In this document: in pieces, positions 45,826-54,491 of the stretch
Position numbering within the stretch: position 1 is the stretch's first letter
How the letters are laid out: every line of letters starts with the position of its first letter
Origin: Lactobacillus sp. LL6
GTDB lineage: Bacteria; Bacillota; Bacilli; Lactobacillales; Lactobacillaceae
Direction of reading: 5' to 3'
NCBI RefSeq assembly: GCF_007570935.1
Contig: NZ_VLLR01000001.1
Span: 496,001 to 560,000 of the forward strand
Length of the DNA stretch: 64,000 nt
Translations under genes and position numbers: made by a program
Notes under the pieces: generated by a model
Databases searched by the model: none
The model's input: the letters and a program-made list of their open reading frames with translations, nothing else
Told to the model about the DNA's origin: nothing

Positions 45826-45855
45826 TTGTAAAACGCTTACATATTCTGCTATAAT
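45826..45855 (+). promoter_or_regulatory. hpf promoter
   Basis: TTGTAA (45826-45831) and TATAAT (45850-45855), spacer 18, with TG one base before the -10. AAACGCTTACA inside the spacer is the right half of a cre; the left half differs at two positions. Confidence 0.55.
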
Positions 45856-45902
45856 AAATATGTAAACAAAAAACCGTACAATCGGTGGAAGGAGAATCTT
45901 AT

Positions 45903-46448
45903 ATGTTAAAGTACAATGTTCGTGGAGAAAATATCGAAGTAACTGATGCTTTAAGAAGCTATGTTGAAAAGCGCTTAAATAAACTTGAAAAGTATTTTGA
46001 ACTTGATCAAGATGTAATTGCTCATGTTAACTTGAAAGTTTATCGTGATCGTACTGCTAAAGTTGAAGTTACTATTCCATTACCATACTTAGTTTTAAGA
46101 GCAGAAGAAACCACGGATGATATGTATCGCAGTATCGACTTTGTTTCTGAAAAGCTTGAACGTCAAATTAGAAAGTACAAGACTCGCGTTAATAGAAAGA
46201 GCCGTGAAAAGGGTCTTCAAGATTTCTTCGTTGAAACTACTGAGGAAGAAGAAAAGAAGCCAAACGAATTTGATATCGTTCGTAACAAGCAAGTTGATTT
46301 AAAGCCGATGGATCCAGAAGAAGCAATTTTGCAAATGGATATGCTTGAACATGATTTCTTTGTATTTCAAGATGCAGAAACTAATGGCACAAGCATTGTC
46401 TACCGTAGAAACGATGGACGTTATGGTTTAATTGAAACTAACGAATAA
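45903..46448 (+). CDS. hpf: Long ribosome hibernation promoting factor
   Basis: It joins two 70S ribosomes into inactive 100S pairs in stationary phase. The 181-residue protein has the N-terminal S30EA/YfiA domain (MLKYNVRGENIEVTDALRSYVEKR) and a separate C-terminal dimerisation domain (about 120-181, with PMDPEEAILQMDMLEHDFFV and DGRYGLIE), which defines the long form. I start at ATG 45903 behind GGAAGGAGAA; the upstream in-frame ATG at 45885 sits before that SD. Own promoter and terminator. Confidence 0.95.
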   Translation: MLKYNVRGENIEVTDALRSYVEKRLNKLEKYFELDQDVIAHVNLKVYRDRTAKVEVTIPLPYLVLRAEETTDDMYRSIDFVSEKLERQIRKYKTRVNRKSREKGLQDFFVETTEEEEKKPNEFDIVRNKQVDLKPMDPEEAILQMDMLEHDFFVFQDAETNGTSIVYRRNDGRYGLIETNE

Positions 46449-46473
46449 AAATAAAATCAAACTAATGAATATG

Positions 46474-46504
46474 AAGGCCTCGCATAAATTTATGCGAGGC
46501 TTTT
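46474..46504 (+). terminator. Terminator after hpf
   Basis: The perfect palindrome GCCTCGCATAAATTTATGCGAGGC (24 bases in all, 46477-46500) is followed by TTTT. Confidence 0.85.
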
Positions 46505-46586
46505 GCTGGTTTATTTTCCATTTTGGAATAATCATGTTAAAATTAATCTGTATTTCTAGACTTTACGATATATAAGGATCGATTGA

Positions 46587-48986
46587 ATGGCAAACATAAT
46601 AAAAAAACTATATAACGCTGATAAAAGAGAACTGAAAAAATTTGAAAAATATGCAGAAAAAGTAGAAGCATTATCAGATGAATACAGTAAGCTTTCTGAT
46701 GATGAATTAAAAGCAAAAACACCAGAATTTCGTGAACGTTTGCAACAAGGTGAAACTTTAGATGATATTTTGCCAGAAGCGTTTGCGACTGCCAGAGAAG
46801 GGGCTAAACGTGTCCTTGGGCTTTACCCATTCCACGTTCAGATTTTAGGTGGTATTGCGCTTCACTTTGGTAATATTGCAGAAATGATGACTGGTGAAGG
46901 TAAGACTTTAACGGCTACTATGCCAGTATATTTGAATGCTTTAGAGCAAAAGGGTGTACACGTTGTTACTGTTAACGAATACTTATCAAGTCGTGACGAA
47001 GAAGAGATGGGTCAGCTTTATAAATGGCTCGGTCTTACTGTAGGTCTTAACCTTAACTCTATGTCACCTGATGAAAAGCGTGAAGCTTATAATTGTGATG
47101 TTACTTATTCAACAAATTCAGAACTAGGTTTTGATTATTTACGTGATAACATGGTAGTTTATAAGGAGCAGATGGTACAGCGTCCGCTTAACTACGCAAT
47201 TATCGACGAAGTTGACTCTATTTTAATTGATGAAGCTAGAACTCCATTGATTATTTCAGGGGAAGCTGAACAAGCAAATAGTGATTATATTCGTGCTGAT
47301 CGCTTTGTTAAAACTTTAACTGAAGATAAAAGTGATGATGAAGAAGAAAGCGATGAAGATTTTGGCGATTACAAGATTGACTGGCCAACTAAGACTATCG
47401 CTTTAACTAGATCAGGTATTGCTAAAGCTGAAGAACATTTTGGTCTTAAAAATTTGTATGATGTTGAAAATCAAAAGTTAGTTCACCATATTGACCAAGC
47501 TCTTCGTGCTAACTATATCATGTTAAAAGATATTGATTATGTTGTTCAAGATGGCGAAGTAATGATTGTGGACTCCTTTACTGGTCGTGTAATGGAGGGA
47601 CGTCGTTATTCAGATGGTCTTCACCAAGCTATTGAAGCAAAAGAAGGTGTAAAGATTCAAGAAGAATCTAAGACACAAGCAACAATCACTTACCAAAACT
47701 TCTTTAGAATGTATAATAAGTTGTCTGGTATGACTGGTACAGGTAAGACTGAAGAAGAAGAATTCCGTGAAATCTATAATATGCAGGTAATCACGATTCC
47801 AACTAACCGTCCAATCGCTAGAAAAGATATGCCGGATATTCTTTATCCAACTCTTGATTCAAAGTTTAAGGCTGTTGTTAAAGAAATCAAAGAACGTCAT
47901 GCTAAAGGACAACCAGTTTTAGTTGGTACTGTAGCTATTGAAAGTTCTGAAAGACTTAGCCATATGCTGGATGAAGAAGGAATTCCACATGCTGTGTTGA
48001 ATGCTAAAAATCACGCAAAAGAAGCTCAGATTATCATGAATGCTGGTCAAAAGGGTGCTGTAACTATTGCTACTAACATGGCTGGACGTGGTACTGATAT
48101 CAAATTAGGGCCTGGTGTAAAAGAATTAGGTGGATTAGCTGTTATTGGGACCGAACGTCATGAATCTCGTCGTATTGATAACCAGCTTCGTGGACGTTCT
48201 GGTAGACAAGGAGATCCTGGATATACAAGATTCTATCTCTCGCTTGAAGATGATTTGATGAAACGATTTGGTGGAGATCGGGTTAAGACTTTCTTGGATC
48301 GTTTATCAGACAATGATGATGATAAAGTTATTGAAAGTCGCTTGATTACTCGTCAGGTTGAATCAGCACAAAAGCGTGTTGAAGGTAATAACTATGATAC
48401 ACGTAAGCAAACTCTTCAATATGATGATGTTATGAGAATTCAACGTGAAATAATTTACGGCGAACGTATGCAAGTAATTGAATCGGAAGATACTTTAAAA
48501 CCAGTATTAATTCCAATGATTCATAGAACTATTGATAGTCAAATTGCAATGTTTACTCAAGGTGAAAGAAAAGACTGGCGTCTAGACTCACTTCGTGACT
48601 TCATCATTTCTAGTTTAACTTCAGAAGAAGAAGCTGATAAGATTGACTTTAAGACGATTACGCCTGAAGAATTGAAGAAAAAGCTCTATGACATTGTTGA
48701 AGCAAACTTTGAAGAAAAGGAAAAGGCTTTAGCAGATAAGTCCCAAATGCTTGAATTTGAAAAAGTAGTTATCTTACGTGTTGTTGATGATCGTTGGACT
48801 GATCATATTGATGCTATGGATCAATTACGTCAATCAATTGGGCTTCGTGGCTACGGACAACTTAATCCACTTGTTGAATATCAAGATTCTGGTTATAGAA
48901 TGTTTGAAGAAATGGTTTCTAACATTGAATTTGATGTAACTCGCTTATTCATGAAGGCAGAAATTAGACAAAATCTTAGTCGTTAA
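46587..48986 (+). CDS. secA: Preprotein translocase ATPase SecA
   Basis: The motor that pushes preproteins through SecYEG. The 799-residue protein has Walker [11 protein letters not shown] near 101-110, the DEVD box in [16 protein letters not shown], the second nucleotide-binding half ([24 protein letters not shown]) and the helical scaffold. It ends at [10 protein letters not shown], without the C-terminal cysteine-rich zinc tail that binds SecB or lipid in many SecA proteins. prfB follows closely. Confidence 0.97.
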   Translation: MANIIKKLYNADKRELKKFEKYAEKVEALSDEYSKLSDDELKAKTPEFRERLQQGETLDDILPEAFATAREGAKRVLGLYPFHVQILGGIALHFGNIAEMMTGEGKTLTATMPVYLNALEQKGVHVVTVNEYLSSRDEEEMGQLYKWLGLTVGLNLNSMSPDEKREAYNCDVTYSTNSELGFDYLRDNMVVYKEQMVQRPLNYAIIDEVDSILIDEARTPLIISGEAEQANSDYIRADRFVKTLTEDKSDDEEESDEDFGDYKIDWPTKTIALTRSGIAKAEEHFGLKNLYDVENQKLVHHIDQALRANYIMLKDIDYVVQDGEVMIVDSFTGRVMEGRRYSDGLHQAIEAKEGVKIQEESKTQATITYQNFFRMYNKLSGMTGTGKTEEEEFREIYNMQVITIPTNRPIARKDMPDILYPTLDSKFKAVVKEIKERHAKGQPVLVGTVAIESSERLSHMLDEEGIPHAVLNAKNHAKEAQIIMNAGQKGAVTIATNMAGRGTDIKLGPGVKELGGLAVIGTERHESRRIDNQLRGRSGRQGDPGYTRFYLSLEDDLMKRFGGDRVKTFLDRLSDNDDDKVIESRLITRQVESAQKRVEGNNYDTRKQTLQYDDVMRIQREIIYGERMQVIESEDTLKPVLIPMIHRTIDSQIAMFTQGERKDWRLDSLRDFIISSLTSEEEADKIDFKTITPEELKKKLYDIVEANFEEKEKALADKSQMLEFEKVVILRVVDDRWTDHIDAMDQLRQSIGLRGYGQLNPLVEYQDSGYRMFEEMVSNIEFDVTRLFMKAEIRQNLSR

Positions 48987-48991
48987 GGCCA

Positions 48992-49022
48992 AAAGAGGAG
49001 GTGGAGAACTTCCTCTTTTTTT
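48992..49022 (+). terminator. Terminator-like hairpin between secA and prfB
   Basis: The stem AAGAGGAGGT / ACTTCCTCTT, with one wobble pair, is followed by seven T. prfB starts only 22 bases later. Confidence 0.7.
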
Positions 49023-49043
49023 AAAGAATAAAAGGTGAAATTT

Positions 49044-50160
49044 ATGGAAATTAGTGAAATTCAAAGTGTGCTAGATGAATTAAATAAGCGTCTAGATCAC
49101 TTTAGGGGGTCTCTTTGACTTAGATGCAATAAATGAAAGCATCGAAATTAATGAGGCAAAGATGGCGGAGCCAGATTTTTGGAATAATCAAGAAAAAGCT
49201 CAAAAATTAATTGCGGAAAATAATCTCCTTAAGGAAAAACGTGATTCATTTATGAAGCTTGAAAATGATTACAATGACGAAATTGCTGCTCTTGAGTTAT
49301 TACGTATGGAAGAGGATCCAGAATTGCAAACTGAAGTTGAAGAAAATTTGCAAAGTTTGCAAGAGAATTTCCACAATTATGAGTTAGACTTACTTTTATC
49401 CGGAAAATATGATGGACATAATGCATTAATGGAAATTCACCCAGGTGCCGGTGGTACTGAAGCTATGGATTGGGGGCAGATGCTCTTTAGAATGTATCAG
49501 CGCTATTGTGATGCTAATGGATTAAATTTTGAAATCAATAATTATGAACCTGGTGAAGAAGCTGGATTAAAGAGTGTTAGCGTCAGAATTAGCGGAAAAA
49601 ATGCATATGGGATGCTCAAATCAGAAAATGGTGTTCATCGTTTAGTACGTATTTCACCATTTGATTCCGCTAAAAGAAGACATACTTCTTTTGCTTCGGT
49701 CGAAGTCATTCCAGAAATTGATGATAGTATTGAAGTTGATATTGATCCAAAAGATTTGCGTATAGATGTGTATCGTTCAAGTGGTGCCGGTGGTCAGCAT
49801 ATTAATAAAACTTCAAGTGCGGTAAGAATTACCCACCTACCAACAGGAATTGTTACAACTTCACAAGCTCAAAGATCTCAACTGCAAAACCGAGAAACTG
49901 CAATGAATGAATTACGTGCGAAGCTGTTTCATTTAGAAGAAGAAAAGAAACTTAAGCAAAAACAAGCCTTAAAAGGTGAACAAAAAGAAATAGGTTGGGG
50001 TTCACAGATTCGGTCATATGTTTTTCATCCTTATAATTTGGTTAAGGATTTACGTACAGGCTATGAAACCGCAGATACAAGTGGTGTAATGGATGGAAAG
50101 TTAAATCCATTTATTTATGCATATTTGCAGTGGTTATTAGCACAAGAAAATCCAGAGTAG
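49044..50160 (+). CDS. prfB: Peptide chain release factor 2, programmed +1 frameshift
   Basis: RF2 releases peptides at UGA and UAA. The gene is in two frames: 24 codons (49044-49115) end at an in-frame TGA (49116-49118), and the rest (49117-50160, 348 codons with stop) is in the +1 frame. The slip site reads AGGGGGTCTCTTTGAC, with an internal SD three bases before CTT-TGA-C, the classic autoregulatory frameshift. The joined protein has 371 residues, with SPF for stop-codon recognition and GGQ for hydrolysis. SD AAAGGTGA is good. Confidence 0.96.
49101..49119 (+). promoter_or_regulatory. prfB programmed frameshift site
   Basis: An internal SD-like AGGGGG followed by the slippery CTT, then TGA C. 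Low RF2 slows termination at TGA and favours the +1 slip, so RF2 controls its own level. Confidence 0.93.
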
Positions 50161-50168
50161 GTGATAAT

Positions 50169-50423
50169 ATGTCTTTAACAGGAATTATTGTTCTTGTATT
50201 AGTTGCAGTAATAATTTTAAGTATGCTGTTTGCTTTATTTCATATATTTATTATGCTACTTCCCGTGGCGGCAGTAGCAGTGGGTATTATTTGGTTATTG
50301 TTAAAATTATCAGCCAAAAAAGGGAATAATATGCCTTCAAATGGTAATTTTACTAATAAAACACAATCTAACTCCGGTCGTAAAAAAGCACGTAATGTGA
50401 CTACTAAAGATGTAGATAAATAA
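50169..50423 (+). CDS. Small membrane protein (84 aa)
   Basis: Two adjacent hydrophobic stretches (about 4-24 and 28-50) make this a small membrane protein; the C-terminal third is hydrophilic and lysine/asparagine-rich (SAKKGNNMPSNGNFTNK). No family recognised. I start at ATG 50169 because TAGGTGAT lies immediately upstream and includes the prfB stop; the longer frame from 50130 runs inside prfB. It sits in the gap between prfB and hprK, probably in the same transcript. Confidence 0.65.
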   Translation: MSLTGIIVLVLVAVIILSMLFALFHIFIMLLPVAAVAVGIIWLLLKLSAKKGNNMPSNGNFTNKTQSNSGRKKARNVTTKDVDK

Positions 50424-50436
50424 TTGAGGCATAAAA

Positions 50437-51393
50437 ATGGTAGAAGCAGTTCAATTAAAAAAATTAATTCGTGATAATAAAATTATTCATGTTTATCAAG
50501 GTGAACATGTAGTTGATGAAAAAGAAATTTCAGTTTCAGATATTTATCGTCCTGGTTTGGAATTAACAGGTTATTTTGATTTTTATCCTAAACAACGTAT
50601 TCAGCTTTTGGGTCGAACTGAGATTTCCTATGCAGCGAGATTAGATCATGAAACTCGAATGCGAGTTTTTACAAAAATGTGTACTGATGAAACTCCATGT
50701 TTTTTGATTTCGCGTTCTCTTCCAGTTCCAGAAGAATTAAAAGAGGCAGCAGATAAAGCGGATATTCCAATTTTACAATCTCCTGAATCAACTACCTATG
50801 TTTCTAGCATTTTGACAGATTATTTACGTGAACGCTTAGCAAAAAGAACTAGTATTCATGGAGTACTTGTTGAAATTAAGGGTATGGGGGTAATGCTTAT
50901 TGGAGCATCTGGTGTCGGAAAGTCTGAAACAGCTTTGGGCTTAGTACATCGCGGACATCGTTTAATTGCCGATGATAGAGTTGATGCTTATCAAAAAGAT
51001 CACGACACTGTTATGGGAGAAGCACCTAAAATTTTACGTCACTTGATGGAAATTCGCGGAATAGGTATTATTGATGTAATGAATTTATTTGGTGCTGGTG
51101 CTGTTAAAGATCGAACAGAAATTCAATTAGTAATTAAGTTAGCTAATTGGAAAGATAATGAAAATTATGATCGATTAGGTTTTAATGAAGATACACGTGA
51201 AATTTGTAATGTTCAAATTCCACAAATTACTATTCCTGTTAAAGTAGGTCGCAATATTGAAAGTATTATTGAAGTTGCAGCAATGAATTTCCGTGCTAAG
51301 AAGATGGGATATGATGCAACTAAGGTATTTGATAATAATTTAGTTAATTTGATTGCGGATAACTCAAAGCAGGATGCAAAAGGGAAAAAATAA
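50437..51393 (+). CDS. hprK: HPr kinase/phosphorylase
   Basis: It phosphorylates HPr at S46 with ATP when glycolytic intermediates are high and removes the phosphate when they fall, switching CcpA on and off. The 318-residue protein has the P-loop GASGVGKS at 156-163 and the HprK signature [20 protein letters not shown]. Its partner HPr is encoded at 16766. It abuts lgt directly. Confidence 0.96.
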   Translation: MVEAVQLKKLIRDNKIIHVYQGEHVVDEKEISVSDIYRPGLELTGYFDFYPKQRIQLLGRTEISYAARLDHETRMRVFTKMCTDETPCFLISRSLPVPEELKEAADKADIPILQSPESTTYVSSILTDYLRERLAKRTSIHGVLVEIKGMGVMLIGASGVGKSETALGLVHRGHRLIADDRVDAYQKDHDTVMGEAPKILRHLMEIRGIGIIDVMNLFGAGAVKDRTEIQLVIKLANWKDNENYDRLGFNEDTREICNVQIPQITIPVKVGRNIESIIEVAAMNFRAKKMGYDATKVFDNNLVNLIADNSKQDAKGKK

Positions 51394-52230
51394 ATGCAAT
51401 TAGTTTTAAATCCAATTGCTTTTCATCTAGGAAACTTGAGCGTTAAATGGTACGGTATTATTATGGCCATTGCAATTATGGTCGCAACCTGGATGGCAAT
51501 TAGTGAAGGAAAAAAAAGACAAATTGCTAGTGATGATTTTATAGATTTATTATTGTGGGCAGTTCCATTAGGTTATGTGGGAGCAAGAGCCTACTATGTA
51601 ATATTCGAATGGAATTATTACTCGCAACACCCTGATCAAATAATAGCTATTTGGAATGGTGGGATAGCAGTTTATGGAGGATTAATTGCAGGATTACTTG
51701 TTTTATTGATATTTTGCCATAAACGAAACTTACCCCCATTTTTAATGTTAGATATTATTGCTCCGGGTGTAATGGCTGCTCAAGTAATTGGACGCTGGGG
51801 TAACTTTGTTAACCAAGAAGCTCATGGTGGTCCAACAACTTTGCACTTTTTGCAAAGTTTGCATTTGCCAGAATTTATCATCCAACAAATGAAAATTAAT
51901 GGGGTTTATTATCAACCTACATTTTTGTATGAATCATTTTTTAATTTGATTGGTTTGATTTTGATTTTAAGTTTACGTCATAAAAAACATCTCTTTAAAC
52001 AAGGCGAAGTTTTTATGAGTTATTTGTTATGGTATTCGGCAGTACGGTTCTTTGTTGAAGGATTAAGAACGGATAGTTTATATATATTTGGAGTAGTTCG
52101 TGTTTCTCAGGCCCTTAGCTTAATATTATTTTTTGCGGTAATTGGTTTATGGATTTACCGGCGAAAAGTAGTTAAGCCTAAGTGGTATCTTGAAGGAAGC
52201 GGCTTAAAGTATCCATATACAAGAAGTTAA
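51394..52230 (+). CDS. lgt: Prolipoprotein diacylglyceryl transferase
   Basis: It attaches diacylglycerol from phosphatidylglycerol to the lipobox cysteine of prolipoproteins. The 278-residue membrane protein has about seven helices and the family signature GRWGNFVNQEAHGGPT, with conserved residues in GLRTDSLY. Its ATG is the base after the hprK stop. The order hprK-lgt-gpsA-trxB is common in Lactobacillales and suggests an operon. Confidence 0.94.
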   Translation: MQLVLNPIAFHLGNLSVKWYGIIMAIAIMVATWMAISEGKKRQIASDDFIDLLLWAVPLGYVGARAYYVIFEWNYYSQHPDQIIAIWNGGIAVYGGLIAGLLVLLIFCHKRNLPPFLMLDIIAPGVMAAQVIGRWGNFVNQEAHGGPTTLHFLQSLHLPEFIIQQMKINGVYYQPTFLYESFFNLIGLILILSLRHKKHLFKQGEVFMSYLLWYSAVRFFVEGLRTDSLYIFGVVRVSQALSLILFFAVIGLWIYRRKVVKPKWYLEGSGLKYPYTRS

Positions 52231-52264
52231 TTAATTCAGTTAGAAAGTTTGAGATAGAAATAAA

Positions 52265-53284
52265 ATGACAAAAATTGCAGTTTTAGGTAACGGTTCATGG
52301 GGTTCAGTTCTTGGTTCAATGCTTGCTGATAATGGCAATGATGTGACTCTTTATGGAAATATTGAGAGTGTTAATGAAGAAATTAATGCTCATCATACTA
52401 ATTCTCATTACATGAAAGATTGGTCACTTAATCCAAATGCCAAAGCAACTGGTGATTTAGAAGAAGCTTTAGAGGGTGCAGAAATTGTTTTATTTGTATT
52501 GCCAACTAAAGCTGTAAGAATCGTTGCTAAAAATGTGCGCCAAATTTTAGATAAAACTGGAGCAACACCTTTATTAGTAACTGCTACAAAAGGAATTGAG
52601 CCAGGCAGTAAGAAGTTGATTTCAGAAATTTTAACTGAAGAAATTTATCCAGAAAACAGTGATAAAATTGTGGCAATTTCTGGACCAAGTCACGCAGAAA
52701 ATGTAGCTCAAAAAGACCTTACTGCTATCGCCTGTGCTTCTACAAATGAAGAAAATGCTAAGCGTGTTCAAGAAATTTTTTCTAATAATTATGTTCGTTT
52801 CTACACTAACGATGATTTAATTGGGGTTGAAGTTGGTGGTGCTGTAAAGAATGTTATCGCAATTGCAGCAGGTATTTTAGTAGGTAAAAAATATGGTGAT
52901 GATGCAAAGGCTGCTCTTATGACTCGTGGACTTGCAGAAATTACTAGACTTGGTGTTAACTATTTTGGTGCTAAACCAATGACATTTAGTGGACTTTCTG
53001 GAATTGGTGACTTGATTGTAACTTGTACTTCACCTAATTCACGTAACTGGAGAGCTGGAAAGCAACTTGGAGAAGGTAAAACTTTGAACTACATTTTAAA
53101 GAATATGGGACAAGTTGTTGAAGGAGCAACTACAGTTAAAGCGGTTCATGAATTGTGTGAAGAAAAAAATATTGATATGCCAATTAGTGAAGCTGTTTAT
53201 CGCGTGCTTTATGAACAAACAAATGTTGATGATGAAATTACTAGGATGATGGGTAGAAGTCCAAAACCTGAAATTCGTTTATAA
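52265..53284 (+). CDS. gpsA: Glycerol-3-phosphate dehydrogenase [NAD(P)+]
   Basis: It makes sn-glycerol-3-phosphate from dihydroxyacetone phosphate for phospholipid and teichoic acid synthesis. The 339-residue protein has the N-terminal Rossmann motif GNGSWGSVLG, the ATKGIEPGS loop, catalytic lysine in GGAVKNVIAIAAG and the SGIGDLIVTCTSP segment. It lies between lgt and trxB in the same direction. Confidence 0.95.
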   Translation: MTKIAVLGNGSWGSVLGSMLADNGNDVTLYGNIESVNEEINAHHTNSHYMKDWSLNPNAKATGDLEEALEGAEIVLFVLPTKAVRIVAKNVRQILDKTGATPLLVTATKGIEPGSKKLISEILTEEIYPENSDKIVAISGPSHAENVAQKDLTAIACASTNEENAKRVQEIFSNNYVRFYTNDDLIGVEVGGAVKNVIAIAAGILVGKKYGDDAKAALMTRGLAEITRLGVNYFGAKPMTFSGLSGIGDLIVTCTSPNSRNWRAGKQLGEGKTLNYILKNMGQVVEGATTVKAVHELCEEKNIDMPISEAVYRVLYEQTNVDDEITRMMGRSPKPEIRL

Positions 53285-53359
53285 TATTTGCTTTTCCAAC
53301 TGCTTAGAGTTATCATTACTTACGAAAAGTAAGAATAATTTATGCAAGAGGTAAATTTT

Positions 53360-54286
53360 ATGGCTAAAGAATATGATGTAATCATTATTGGAGCTGGTCC
53401 TGGAGGCCTTACTGCTGCTCTTTACGCAAGTCGAGCTAACTTATCAGTTTTATTGCTTGATAGAGGTCCATATGGCGGACAGATGAACAATACTGATGCA
53501 ATTGATAATTATCCAGGCTTTAGCGAAGTTAAAGGGCCAGAACTCAGTGAAAAAATGTATCAATCTGTAATGAAGTTTGAGCCTGATTTTGAATATGGCG
53601 ATGTTCAAGATATAATTCTTGAAGGTAATAAAAAAATAGTAAAGACTGATACATCTGAGTATGTAGCACCTGCTGTAATTATTGCTACAGGTGCAGATCA
53701 TAAGCATTTAAATGTACCAGGAGAAGAGGAATATTCTGGTCGCGGTGTTTCTTATTGTGCCGTTTGTGATGCAGCATTTTTTAAAGGAGAAGATGTTGCA
53801 GTAATTGGTGGTGGAGATTCAGCTGTTGAAGAAGGAATATATCTTTCTCAAATGGCTAAGTCAGTAACTATTATCCATCGCCGTGATAAATTACGGGCTC
53901 AGCCAACTTTGCAAAAGCGTGCATTTGCCAAAGATAATATTAACTTTATTTGGAATGCACAAACCGAATCAATTGATGGTGATGGTCAAAAAGTAACCGG
54001 CATTACTTACAAAGATAAAACAACTGGTGAAGTAAAAACATTACCAGTTGCTGGAGTATTTATTTATGTTGGAGTACTAGCTCAGACGAAGCCATTTGAG
54101 AACTTAGGTATTTTAGATAGTCATGGTTGGATTCCAACTGATGAACATATGAAAACTAAAATTCCTGGAGTTTTTGCTTTGGGAGATGTTCGTCAAAAAG
54201 ATTTACGCCAAATTGCTAATGCAGTTGGAGATGGAAGTATTGCTGGTCAAGAGGCATATAACTATCTTCAGAGCTTAAATGATTAA
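53360..54286 (+). CDS. trxB: Thioredoxin reductase
   Basis: It reduces thioredoxin with NADPH and FAD. The 308-residue protein has the FAD motif GAGPGGLTAA, the redox pair CAVC in the middle and the NADPH motif GGGDSAVEEG, in the low-molecular-weight order. I start at ATG 53360, behind AGAGGTAAATTTT; the earlier in-frame ATG at 53342 lies before that SD. A strong terminator follows. Confidence 0.95.
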   Translation: MAKEYDVIIIGAGPGGLTAALYASRANLSVLLLDRGPYGGQMNNTDAIDNYPGFSEVKGPELSEKMYQSVMKFEPDFEYGDVQDIILEGNKKIVKTDTSEYVAPAVIIATGADHKHLNVPGEEEYSGRGVSYCAVCDAAFFKGEDVAVIGGGDSAVEEGIYLSQMAKSVTIIHRRDKLRAQPTLQKRAFAKDNINFIWNAQTESIDGDGQKVTGITYKDKTTGEVKTLPVAGVFIYVGVLAQTKPFENLGILDSHGWIPTDEHMKTKIPGVFALGDVRQKDLRQIANAVGDGSIAGQEAYNYLQSLND

Positions 54287-54304
54287 ACTATATGAAATAT
54301 TTTT

Positions 54305-54342
54305 AAAGAGTACCATGCTAACAGTAGCATGGTACTCTTTTT
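54305..54342 (+). terminator. Terminator after trxB
   Basis: A 15-bp stem AAAGAGTACCATGCT / AGCATGGTACTCTTT is followed by T-rich sequence. Confidence 0.9.
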
Positions 54343-54351
54343 ATGTTTTGT

Positions 54352-54365
54352 TGTATTCGCTTACA
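54352..54365 (+). promoter_or_regulatory. cre site upstream of the glycogen operon
   Basis: TGTATTCGCTTACA matches the cre consensus TGWNANCGNTNWCA at all positions but one (T for A at position 5). Glucose repression of glg genes is known in Lactobacillus acidophilus. Confidence 0.6.
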
Positions 54366-54368
54366 TAA

Positions 54369-54390
54369 ATTAGTGAAAAAGTGCACTAAT
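54369..54390. promoter_or_regulatory. Inverted repeat near the glg promoters
   Basis: A perfect 7-bp inverted repeat ATTAGTG-N8-CACTAAT lies just upstream of a TATAAT (54396-54401). The size suits a dimeric repressor, but I recognise no regulator. Confidence 0.45.
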
Positions 54391-54408
54391 AGGTTTATAA
54401 TGAAAATA

Positions 54409-54437
54409 TTGACGATGACTTATTTGCACTATATAGC
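54409..54437 (+). promoter_or_regulatory. Probable glgB promoter
   Basis: TTGACG (54409-54414) and TATAGC (54432-54437) are 17 bases apart. The TATAAT at 54396-54401 could belong to a second promoter, but its -35 is weak. Confidence 0.45.
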
Positions 54438-54452
54438 TACTATCCTATATAG
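54429..54452. repeat. Two CTATATAG palindromes in the glgB leader
   Basis: The 8-bp palindrome CTATATAG occurs at 54429-54436 and 54445-54452, 16 bases apart. The first copy overlaps the probable -10 box. Confidence 0.4.
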
Positions 54453-54491
54453 AGAATCACTTTTATTTAGAAAGTTGGGTGACAAAATAAA

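Noticed and set aside
45829..45842. cre site in the hpf promoter
   Set aside because: The right half matches but two key bases of the left half do not; mentioned only under the promoter.
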